From: Notolepis coatsorum | Taxonomy: Eukaryota; Chordata; Actinopteri; Aulopiformes; Paralepididae | Length of the DNA stretch: 64,000 nt | Reading direction: 5' to 3' | Assembly: GCA_963971535.1 (NCBI GenBank) | Contig: OZ020591.1 | Coordinates: 17,718,823-17,782,822, forward strand | Shown: piece after piece, positions 41,783 through 52,089 of the stretch | Position numbering within the stretch: the stretch's first letter is position 1 | Layout: each line of letters opens with the position of its first letter | Translations under genes and position numbers: made by a program | Notes under the pieces: generated by a model | The model's input: the letters and a program-made list of their open reading frames with translations, nothing else | What the model was told of the DNA's origin: nothing | The model's database searches: none

Positions 41783-41932
41783 CTGTGTCTCCAGCGGGTT
41801 GGCTAGGAGGAGGAATCCGGTCGTGAGACTTTATGTGGCCGTCCATTATTCTGCGGACGGAAACAGTATAGGGACACTGTAGACATTTATACAGGCCCCC
41901 GATTTTCTCCCATCGAATTGGGAAGGACAAGC
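41783..41932 (-). CDS. Putative C2H2 zinc-finger exon D (150 bp)
   Basis: Acceptor and donor are identical to the other copies, phase 1-1. The finger reads YKCLQCPYTVSVRRIMDGHI followed by KSHDR, with a shorter leader FPIRWEKIGGL. The helix code (-1, +3, +6) is V, I, G. Relative to C it changes the leader, T-I, R-K, K-I at +3, S-G at +6 and N-I in the tail; again every change is a replacement. Its exact duplicate E differs by a single base, which also changes helix +3. Confidence 0.55.
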
Positions 41933-42098
41933 CTGTAGAATAGAAAACAGGGGACTGATTAAAAGGTGCATTTATATGGTAGCAGCTTTTATCCAAAGCA
42001 CTTTACAATATTTATTCCTCACATTCACCCATTCACTGACACATTCACATACATGCAAGGTGCTGACCTGCTCATAGGGAGCAGTTAGGGGTTACGTG

Positions 42099-43868
42099 CA
42101 GTGTTTCCCCTACCATTGCCTTGGCGGGGCCAACGGGACCCCGCCCCCAACGGAAAAAATTATAATTATAAAAAAAGTAAAGATTTCTTTTTTAAGTTTG
42201 CTTTAATCACTAACGTTGACGAGCTAGCTAAATTATATAAAAACTAACTGGATAGTTGATATAAGTTGATATATGAACTGGATAGTTCATAAGCCATTCT
42301 CCCTTTCTGTGTGTGTGTGTGTGTGCGCGCGTGCCCGTCCCAACTCTGGTCTTTGGAAAGTTTGATATTTACTGAGGATGGCCAGATAATGTTGATATTT
42401 AAACTTAAAAAATTATTATACAGAGAGAAGCTTCAGCAAGTACAAAACGCTGTAGTGCTGAGTCTGACTGACAAAAGAGAATCTCTCACTAAGGAAAACA
42501 CAAAGGCCTAACCATCATGTATCACAATGGGGATGTCAGCCAGAGATGGGGAGAAGCATGAACCTTTAAAGGACATCTTTTTGAAATAAATGAAATTTCT
42601 TTTTGATCCACTTTTTCTCCCATTTTCTATATTTTTCTCCCATCCCAATTTCGTATCGTCCAATTCAACCCTCCCCTGTCACGGACGCTGTTTCTTGCCT
42701 CCCACAAGCCGGCTGCAATGTGGACTAAGTCATACATAGCACAAGTCCCCTCCGGTACTTGAGGTAACAGCAGTCGCATCTTTTCACCTGCGCAGCTCGA
42801 TCTCTCAGTGGCGAGGAGTAACGCGTGGGAGGCTCACGCTGCCCCCGACACTTCCTGATTCTACTGCGCAGGCGCACCAACCAACCTGTAGGAGTCGCTG
42901 TCCACAACGCCCGATCCCCACCCATCAGTTTCCCACCCCCTAATACGGCCAATGTGTATTAGTACGGACGACCAGCTAAACTGAAAGCAATGTGGAGCGC
43001 TGGGCTCGAACAGGCGAGCCCAGCGTCTCCAGTATTCGTGGCGAGCGCCTTGCCCACTACGCCACGTAGCCGCCCTAAATAAATGACATTTTACAGATTT
43101 TTTCTGATTTCTTTTAAACAAATTATTATTTTGTATTATTTAACCATTTAATTATTATTTAGTTATTGCACTGCACTGGCAGTTGAACTGCATTCAACTG
43201 AACTGAATTGAAAAAAAGAAACCTCATAACTGAACTGGCACTGAACATTGAACTACACTGCAGATGTACTGTTAATAAAGTTAGTTAAAAACATGATTTT
43301 GTATAGTTTTTTTTTTGTTAAATCCAAAGGAAAAAAAATAGAAATCAGAGAAATCCGAAAACAGGTAAATTAAAAACTGAGAAATCCGAAAACAGGAAAA
43401 GATTAAACGGAATTCATAGGGCCCTAGTTAAGGTGAGTTAATAAATGCACTCTGAAAATCTGCTCCGCTCTGATAAACTGACTCTTTGGTCAGAGCGTCC
43501 AGTGTGCACTCTGAGCCCTCAGAACCTCAGAACAACTTGAGTGCGCTCGCTCTGACACTGGTTGTAAATAGTTATGAGTGTTGTATGTGCCTCCCTGTAT
43601 TGTAAATAGTTCATATGTGTGTTGTCACTACTGTATGTATAATTGTAAATAAGTTAATTTATGTGTTGTAATAAGCCTAATCTATGTGCAATCGTTTAAT
43701 TTCAGCTCAGTGTAGAGAAATGCACAGATTCTAACAATCGTCTTACTGCGCGAGTCTATGACGACACTGTTGACACAACGTATCCGTGACACGCGTGCCC
43801 CGCGAAAACACTAGTAGTTTTGGGGGGCCTACCACCCCCCCCTGAAAAAAATCCCAGGGGAAACACTG
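42099..43868. mobile_element. hAT-type element with nested SINE (unit 1)
   Basis: Inverted ends CAGTGTTTCCCCTACCATTG and TCCCAGGGGAAACACTG. It interrupts the SINE upstream of zinc-finger exon D, whose halves resume at 42098 and 43869. The right target duplication is imperfect. A SINE of the second family (42599-43076) lies inside, with target duplications AAATAAATGAAATTT and AAATAAATGACATTT. The same element is duplicated at 47071-48839. Confidence 0.85.
42599..43076 (-). mobile_element. tRNA-derived SINE, second family
   Basis: Minus-strand head GGCGGCTACGTGGCGTAGTG, B-box-like GTTCGAGCCCAGC, body with AGGAGTCGCTGTCCACAACG and a GGGATGGGAGAAAAAT-type 3' end. 15-bp target duplications with one mismatch. 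Duplicated at 47569-48046. Confidence 0.85.
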
Positions 43869-44030
43869 TAGTGTCTTGCTCAAGGACACTTTGACATGCT
43901 GCCCAGGAGCAGGAATCGAACCGTGAACCAGACAACCGCTCTACCTCCTGACCCACTGTCGCCTCAATTACTGACTGAATTCAGCAGCAGATCCACCTGT
44001 TTGTGGCCTTTGACATAAAAAAATTAGTAA

Positions 44031-44705
44031 GGGGGGCGGAGCCAGGCGGCATGGAATAAGGACATATTTCATAGCTGCTCCTGTATACTTTGGAAAACAC
44101 ACTTTTTACCCCTATAGTTTGTTTTATTTAATTTTTTTATTAACACTTTGAATGCCCAACCAGAGTTTTCTCGGGTTTACCCCACGCGGGTTGAATGCCC
44201 ATAGCGAGAATATTATTTTGTTCTTGTTTTTTTTTATTAGCGATCTGAATTAATTTCATCAACCGAGTCTACCGTAAATCAGCCACCCCAGGCGCCAGGT
44301 GTGAAAAAAGCACCCCCTATCGTCTCCCAGATGGTAATTCACCCTTTTGGATTGGACTCAATGAAAAAGCATGAGAGAAAAAAAACCCGGACACCACATT
44401 TTACTTCTCACGCATGTAATCGGGGCCGATCAGCTTCATGCTGGACCCTCAGCACGGCGTGGTTACTGTGTTTTACAGTACGTAGCATTGGATCAATAAA
44501 AGGATAGATTTTCGGAATGGCGATCAGGAATTGGAATAATCCATTTGGATACCATCTGATCTCAGGGAAGGAATCTATTTTACCAGTCTTAGGATAATCA
44601 GACCTGTTTTCACAGAGATATAAGCGTTTCCCCTATAATGTGATATGGCTGTTTGACTCTAAGAGCGATCAGGAACTGAGAGAATCGATTTTCAGCGCGC
44701 GGCAC
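44031..44705 (+). mobile_element. L1 5' UTR with piggyBac-like left end (unit 1)
   Basis: The L1 start GGGGGCGGAGCCAGGCGGCA runs to a TTAA at 44140-44143, where the left end of the TTAA element begins (CACTTTGAATGCCCAACC). It is the duplicate of 49002-49686. The sequence ends at the deletion junction near 44705. Confidence 0.75.
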
Positions 44706-46055
44706 CAGCGTGCACACGTCCAGCCAATCACCGCTTCTTTTCACCTGGCAGCGCGGATTCTCATTGAGAGGGCGTAGCGTGTGGGAGGACCACACTATCC
44801 CCCTCAAGTCCAATCCGCGCTTAGCAGGCGCCCCGACCGAACTGTAGGAGTCGCTGTTTACAACGACCCGGACCCACCCCGCCAGCTTCTCCCACCCTCT
44901 GATACAGCCAATTGTATCAGTGCAGACGGCCAGCCAAGCTGGTGACAACCCCGGAGCTGTGAGCTGGATTCGAACAGGCGAATCAAGCTCACAGCTCCGG
45001 GGCTGGTGACGAACGCAATCTCCGCTCGACCACCTAACCGCCTAGCACGATATTTTCTGACCTTTCGGCGATACACGATACACATCACAATGTTTTTCTT
45101 TTTTACCCCAAACAATTCATTATGAGGCTTACCAAGACAGTATTTGAGTTTGCAAGCTAACATTAAAGACAAAATAAAATACCCATGCATTTAGCATTTT
45201 TATATTAGATTTAGATTATTAGATTATATATTGCATATGAGATATTATATGATTTAGATATGAAATATGATGAATTGAAAATGGGGGACCCTGATGTAAA
45301 CAAGACTAAAGTCTTTCTCTGGTCTGCATCCCCTTAACAATTGTATGTATTGAGCTGTACTGTACCCATTCTGCAATATGTTAAAGTTTTAAATCAATCA
45401 ATCAATAAATAGCATTTTAGCATTTTTATGAAACTACTGTATATATGTATGTCTCTAAATGTTTTGATGAATTGAAAATAGAGGACCCTTATGTAAAAAA
45501 GCCGAAAGTCTTTTTCTGGTCTTCATCCTCCTGTACTGTATTGTACCCATTCTGCAACCTTTTAATACAGTTTTCATTCATTCATTCTGACGGAAACATA
45601 ATAATTTTGATTGACAGTCGAGTCTGCCAATGACATCACACCGCTTGCACCCGCCCTGCTGTTCTTAGCACCAATCGGCAAGCGTTATTCGTTTTTGACT
45701 TCCTGAATGTCCCGTGTGCTGAACATCAACAAAGCTACTAACGTTAGCTCCCCGCGGCCGTCGAGTAGGAGACCAGTGCCTCACAGGATGACTAAATGAG
45801 GCATAATGATTTTACTACAACGAATGTTATAATAAAAGCCTTTCCATACATCTGTCTGATTGAAAACTTTATTAACAGACCGCGGAATGGTCATATCTCA
45901 GCACAGGCTGAGATATGAACGAGTAACGTGTGGACAGATTGACGCGACACAATCCTCTTGGGCAAAACATCACGATATCCACGATACGTTGAAAAAGTGT
46001 ATCGTTAATGAACTGTACCCGATATTTATATAATATCGTCATATCGCCCAGCCCT
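44706..46055. mobile_element. Truncated hAT and SINE (unit 1)
   Basis: Deleted version of the hAT at 49695-51242: its left end and the 3' part of the nested SINE are gone, and the SINE head (44706-45046) and hAT right part remain. The right inverted end CGCCCAGCCCTA is at about 46042-46053. It includes two LINE tails (45270-45415 and 45466-45590). Confidence 0.8.
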
Positions 46056-46754
46056 AACGTACACATATACTATCGATAATCTAGCGTTTATTTGAAAACG
46101 ATTATGTTTATTTTTTGTGTGTAAATAATGTAATGTAAAAAGGGTAGGCAATTATAAGCCTCGGCTTCAGCCTACACCTTTTCGGTAATTTTATTTATTT
46201 TTTAGTTTTAATTTTTTTTTATAGTACTATGCTTTGTAGAATCAGACCGAAATAAAATCATTCATTCATTCATTCATTCATTCAAGAGCGGGAATCAAAC
46301 CGGGAACCTCCGGATTACCAGATGACTGCTCTACCTCCTGAGCCACTGTCATCCAAAAAGGGCTGGAGACTGTTTATCCGACTCAGTAGACTGTACCGTT
46401 CATGTACTATTTCACAGTCGGAACCTTGTTGGTTCCCGTATACCAGACATCAAATGAGCTGGGAAATTACACAATGTGAATTATAAAAACAGAATAAGTG
46501 GTGCGATTTATAATCTTATAAAAATAGAGAGCAAAAGAAACAACAGTAATTACAACCTGTGAATTGATCATGGGAATAAAAAATTCAAACGTATTTTCAT
46601 CCAGTCGGTTCCAGATGTTATTGAACCGGTTCCCGGTTGGAAAACGGGTCTCGGTTCCCGACCCTAGTAGTGACACGAGTTAAGTCTTCCTGATTGAACG
46701 CCAAGAACTAAGATTAATTTGGACACAAAATCAGGTGTTTGCAAACAGGCCCAC

Positions 46755-46904
46755 CTGTGTCTCCAGCGGGTTGGCTAGGAGGAGGAATCCGGTCGTGAGA
46801 CTTTATGTGGCCGTCCATTGTTCTGCGGACGGAAACAGTATAGGGACACTGTAGACATTTATACAGGCCCCCGATTTTCTCCCATCGAATTGGGAAGGAC
46901 AAGC
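46755..46904 (-). CDS. Putative C2H2 zinc-finger exon E (150 bp)
   Basis: Duplicate of exon D within the 5-kb tandem unit, with identical splice sites and frame. The only difference is one base: ATA in D is ACA in E, giving YKCLQCPYTVSVRRTMDGHI. This changes helix position +3 from Ile to Thr. The helix code (-1, +3, +6) is V, T, G. It is the most upstream finger exon, in the minus direction, visible in the window. Confidence 0.55.
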
Positions 46905-47070
46905 CTGTAGAATAGAAAACAGGGGACTGATTAAAAGGTGCATTTATATGGTAGCAGCTTTTATCCAAAGCACTTTACAATATTTATTCCTCACATTCAC
47001 CCATTCACTGACACATTCACATACATGCAAGGTGCTGACCTGCTCATAGGGAGCAGTTAGGGGTTACGTG

Positions 47071-48839
47071 CAGTGTTTCCCCTACCATTGCCTTGGCGGG
47101 GCCAACGGGACCCCGCCCCCAACGGAAAAAATTATAATTATAAAAAAAGTAAAGATTTCTTTTTTAAGTTTGCTTTAATCACTAACGTTGACGAGCTAGC
47201 TAAATTATATAAAAACTAACTGGATAGTTGATATAAGTTGATATATGAACTGGATAGTTCATAAGCCATTCTCCCTTTCTGTGTGTGTGTGTGTGCGCGC
47301 GTGCCCGTCCCAACTCTGGTCTTTGGAAAGTTTGATATTTACTGAGGATGGCCAGATAATGTTGATATTTAAACTTAAAAAATTATTATACAGAGAGAAG
47401 CTTCAGCAAGTACAAAACGCTGTAGTGCTGAGTCTGACTGACAAAAGAGAATCTCTCACTAAGGAAAACACAAAGGCCTAACCATCATGTATCACAATGG
47501 GGATGTCAGCCAGAGATGGGGAGAAGCATGAACCTTTAAAGGACATCTTTTTGAAATAAATGAAATTTCTTTTTGATCCACTTTTTCTCCCATTTTCTAT
47601 ATTTTTCTCCCATCCCAATTTCGTATCGTCCAATTCAACCCTCCCCTGTCACGGACGCTGTTTCTTGCCTCCCACAAGCCGGCTGCAATGTGGACTAAGT
47701 CATACATAGCACAAGTCCCCTCCGGTACTTGAGGTAACAGCAGTCGCATCTTTTCACCTGCGCAGCTCGATCTCTCAGTGGCGAGGAGTAACGCGTGGGA
47801 GGCTCACGCTGCCCCCGACACTTCCTGATTCTACTGCGCAGGCGCACCAACCAACCTGTAGGAGTCGCTGTCCACAACGCCCGATCCCCACCCATCAGTT
47901 TCCCACCCCCTAATACGGCCAATGTGTATTAGTACGGACGACCAGCTAAACTGAAAGCAATGTGGAGCGCTGGGCTCGAACAGGCGAGCCCAGCGTCTCC
48001 AGTATTCGTGGCGAGCGCCTTGCCCACTACGCCACGTAGCCGCCCTAAATAAATGACATTTTACAGATTTTTTCTGATTTCTTTTAAACAAATTATTATT
48101 TTGTATTATTTAACCATTTAATTATTATTTAGTTATTGCACTGCACTGGCAGTTGAACTGCATTCAACTGAACTGAATTGAAAAAAAGAAACCTCATAAC
48201 TGAACTGGCACTGAACATTGAACTACACTGCAGATGTACTGTTAATAAAGTTAGTTAAAAACATGATTTTGTATAGTTTTTTTTTTGTTAAATCCAAAAG
48301 GAAAAAAAATAGAAATCAGAGAAATCCGAAAACAGGTAAATTAAAAACTGAGAAATCCGAAAACAGGAAAAGATTAAACGGAATTCATAGGGCCCTAGTT
48401 AAGGTGAGTTAATAAATGCACTCTGAAAATCTGCTCCGCTCTGATAAACTGACTCTTTGGTCAGAGCGTCCAGTGTGCACTCTGAGCCCTCAGAACCTCA
48501 GAACAACTTGAGTGCGCTCGCTCTGACACTGGTTGTAAATAGTTATGAGTGTTGTATGTGCCTCCCTGTATTGTAAATAGTTCATATGTGTGTTGTCACT
48601 ACTGTATGTATAATTGTAAATAAGTTAATTTATGTGTTGTAATAAGCCTAATCTATGTGCAATCGTTTAATTTCAGCTCAGTGTAGAGAAATGCACAGAT
48701 TCTAACAATCGTCTTACTGCGCGAGTCTATGACGACACTGTTGACACAACGTATCCGTGACACGCGTGCCCCGCGAAAACACTAGTAGTTTTGGGGGGCC
48801 TACCACCCCCCCCTGAAAAAAATCCCAGGGGAAACACTG
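47071..48839. mobile_element. hAT-type element with nested SINE (unit 2)
   Basis: Duplicate of 42099-43868 with the same inverted ends; the nested SINE is at 47569-48046. A few base changes and a one-base A-run change near 48298 separate the copies. Confidence 0.85.
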
Positions 48840-49694
48840 TAGTGTCTTGCTCAAGGACACTTTGACATGCTGCCCAGGAGCAGGAATCGAACCGTGAACC
48901 AGACAACCGCTCTACCTCCTGACCCACTGTCGCCTCAATTACTGACTGAATTCAGCAGCAGATCCACCTGTTTGTGGCCTTTGACATAAAAAAATTAGTA
49001 AGGGGGGCGGAGCCAGGCGGCATGGAATAAGGACATATTTCATAGCTGCTCCTGTATACTTTGGAAAACACACTTTTTACCCCTATAGTTTGTTTTATTT
49101 AATTTTTTTATTAACACTTTGAATGCCCAACCAGAGTTTTCTCGGGTTTACCCCACGCGGGTTGAATGCCCATAGCGAGAATATTATTTTGTTCTCGTTT
49201 TTTTTTATTAGCGATCTGAATTAATTTCATCAACCGAGTCTACCGTAAATCAGCCACCCCAGGCGCCAGGTGTGAAAAAAGCACCCCCTATCGTCTCCCA
49301 GATGGTAATTCACCCTTTTGGATTGGACTCAATGAAAAAGCATGAGAGAAAAAAAACCCGGACACCACATTTTACTTCTCACGCATGTAATCGGGGCCGA
49401 TCAGCTTCATGCTGGACCCTCAGCACGGCGTGGTTACTGTGTTTTACAGTACGTAGCATTGGATCAATAAAAGGATAGATTTTCGGAATGGCGATCAGGA
49501 ATTGGAATAATCCATTTGGATACCATCTGATCTCAGGGAAGGAATCTATTTTACCAGTCTTAGGATAATCAGACCTGTTTTCACAGAGATATAAGCGTTT
49601 CCCCTATAATGTGATATGGCTGTTTGACTCTAAGAGCGATCAGGAACTGAGAGAATCGATTTTCAGCGCGCGGCACCAGCGTGCACACGTACAC

Positions 49695-51242
49695 TAGGGC
49701 TGGGCGATATGGCCTAAATATGATAGCACGATATTTTTATTTTTTTTTATTGGTCTTTTTCCCCCTCCATTTTCCTCCGATTTTCTCCCATCCCAATGTT
49801 AGTCGTATGCCAATTCCCAGTCCCTTCCTGGTCGCTGCGCTTTACCCCCCACAGTCAGATCATTTGGGAGAGTGGAGGCTACCACGTGCTTCCTCCGACA
49901 CACGTCCAGCCAATCACCGCTTCTTTTCACCTGGCAGCGCGGATTCTCATTGAGAGGGCGTAGCGTGTGGGAGGACCACACTATCCCCCTCACGTCCAAT
50001 CCGCGCTTAGCAGGCGCCCCGACCGAACTGTAGGAGTCGCTGTTTACAACGACCCGGACCCACCCCGCCAGCTTCTCCCACCCTCTGATACAGCCAATTG
50101 TATCAGTGCAGACGGCCAGCCAAGCTGGTGACAACCCCGGAGCTGTGAGCTGGATTCGAACAGGCGAATCAAGCTCACAGCTCCGGGGCTGGTGACGAAC
50201 GCAATCTCCGCTCGACCACCTAACCGCCTAGCACGATATTTTCTGACCTTTCGGCGATACACGATACACATCACGATGTTTTTCTTTTTTACCCCAAACA
50301 ATTCATTATGAGGCTTACCAAGACAGTATTTGAGTTTGCAAGCTAACATTAAAGACTAAATAAAATACCCATGCATTTAGCATTTTTATATTAGATTTAG
50401 ATTATTAGATTATATATTGCATATGAGATATTATATGATTTAGATATGAAATATGATGAATTGAAAATGGGGGACCCTGATGTAAACAAGACTAAAGTCT
50501 TTCTCTGGTCTGCATCCCCTTAACAATTGTATGTATTGAGCTGTACTGTACCCATTCTGCAATATGTTAAAGTTTTAAATCAATCAATCAATAAATAGCA
50601 TTTTAGCATTTTTATGAAACTACTGTATATATGTATGTCTCTAAATGTTTTGATGAATTGAAAATAGAGGACCCTTATGTAAAAAAGCCGAAAGTCTTTT
50701 TCTGGTCTTCATCCTCCTGTACTGTATTGTACCCATTCTGCAACCTTTTAATACAGTTTTCATTCATTCATTCTGACGGAAACATAATAATTTTGATTGA
50801 CAGTCGAGTCTGCCAATGACGTCACACCGCTTGCACCCGCCCTGCTGTTCTTAGCACCAATCGGCAAGCGTTATTAGTTTTTGACTTCCTGAATGTCCCG
50901 TGTGCTGAACATCAACAAAGCTACTAACGTTAGCTCCCCGCGGCCGTCGAGTAGGAGACCAGTGCCTCACAGGATGACTAAATGAGGCATAATGATTTTA
51001 CTACAACGAATGTTATAATAAAAGCCTTTCCATACATCTGTCTGATTGAAAACTTTATTAACAGACCGCGGAATGGTCATATCTCAGCACAGGCTGAGAT
51101 ATGAACGAGTAACGTGTGGACAGATTGACGCGACACAATCCTCTTGGGCAAAACATCACGATATCCACGATACGTTGAAAAAGTGTATCGTTAATGAACT
51201 GTACCCGATATTTATATAATATCATCATATCGCCCAGCCCTA
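49695..51242. mobile_element. hAT element, TAGGGCTGGGCGATAT type (1548 bp)
   Basis: Inverted ends TAGGGCTGGGCGATATGG and CATATCGCCCAGCCCTA, with perfect 8-bp duplications ACGTACAC at 49687-49694 and 51243-51250. It holds a SINE and two LINE 3' tails (50455-50600, 50650-50775). Subterminal ATATCG-rich DNA is typical of this family in fish. Non-autonomous. Confidence 0.92.
49738..50228 (-). mobile_element. tRNA-derived SINE, second family
   Basis: Target duplication TAGCACGATATTTT at 49724-49737 and 50229-50242. Same sequence type as 36924-37418. Unit 1 of the tandem duplication keeps only the head half (44706-45046). Confidence 0.88.
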
Positions 51243-51442
51243 ACGTACACATATACTATCGATAATCTAGCGTTTATTTGAAAACGATTCATAAATAGGC
51301 AGAAAAATGACAACGTTCTAGAATATTACAGTACATGGCGATTATCATGGAATCTCTTATTTTTTCCGTGAAAACAAGGGCTTTTCAAAATGCTATCAAA
51401 CGAAAATGAACCGATAAAAAAACAATCCGCTTCGACAATGTT

Positions 51443-51877
51443 TTATTTTTTTTATCCACTTTTTCTCCCATTTTTCTCCCATCCCAATTTCGTATTGTCC
51501 AATTCAACCCTCCCCTGTCTCAAACGCTGTTTCTTGCCTCCCACAAGCCGGCTGCAATGTGGACGAAGCCATACATAGCACGAGTCCCCTCCGATACTCG
51601 AGGTAGCAGCTGTCGCATCTTTTCAGCATCAGGGGTCTGCGCTTTGGAGGGACGCCGCCCCCATCGCTTCCTGATTCTACTGCGCAGGCGCACCAACCGA
51701 CCTGTAGGAGTCGCTGTCCACAACGTCCGATCCCCACCCCTCAGTTTTCCCACCCCCTAATACTGCCAATTGTATTAGTACGGACGACCAGCCAAACTGA
51801 AAACAATGTGGAGAGCTGGGCTCGAACCCAGCGTCTCCAGCATTGGTGGTGAGTGCCTTGCACCACCTAGCCGCCCC
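51443..51877 (-). mobile_element. tRNA-derived SINE, second family
   Basis: A perfect 16-bp target duplication CCGCTTCGACAATGTT at 51427-51442 and 51878-51893. Slightly shorter than the others because of a small deletion in the middle (near 51625). Inserted into the right half of the TTAA element. Confidence 0.88.
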
Positions 51878-52089
51878 CCGCTTCGACAATGTTGACTGGA
51901 AATGGGTCATTGATAATGCGACGGGCAGATTAGACACATAGCCATAATTTAAAACATAGATTAGGCGATATTAACGTTAACATTGGAGTGGTGCTGGGCA
52001 TTCAAGCACTAAATGAGCGCCCCCTGCTGGGCACGGAAAGTGTTAAGAACATTGCCAGGTTAATCACCTTATATCTTTTTTTGGCAGAA

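Larger units (their letters stand above)
41136..46103. repeat. Tandem duplication, unit 1 (block D)
   Basis: Unit of 4968 bp repeated at 46104-51289. Both ends share the 3-bp word ATT. Only about ten base differences and a few short indels were seen, apart from one roughly 220-bp deletion in unit 1. The deletion joins CACACGT near 44703 and removes one end of a hAT and part of a SINE. The unit holds a LINE tail with (ATTC)n, zinc-finger exon D, a hAT, SINEs and an L1 5' end. Confidence 0.95.
46104..51289. repeat. Tandem duplication, unit 2 (block E)
   Basis: Second copy of the 5-kb unit, 5186 bp, without the deletion. It ends at ATT before CATAAATAGGCAG, where the TTAA element simply continues; unit 1 instead stops there and meets the next unit. 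Unit 2 therefore keeps the ancestral right border. Confidence 0.95.
49115..52042. mobile_element. piggyBac-like TTAA element with nested hAT and SINE
   Basis: TTAA at 49111-49114 and 52043-52046 flank ends CACTTTGAATGCCCA and GGGCACGGAAAGTG. Inside are a hAT (49695-51242) and a SINE (51443-51877). Removing them leaves about 940 bp that match 9125-10142. No transposase. Confidence 0.8.
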
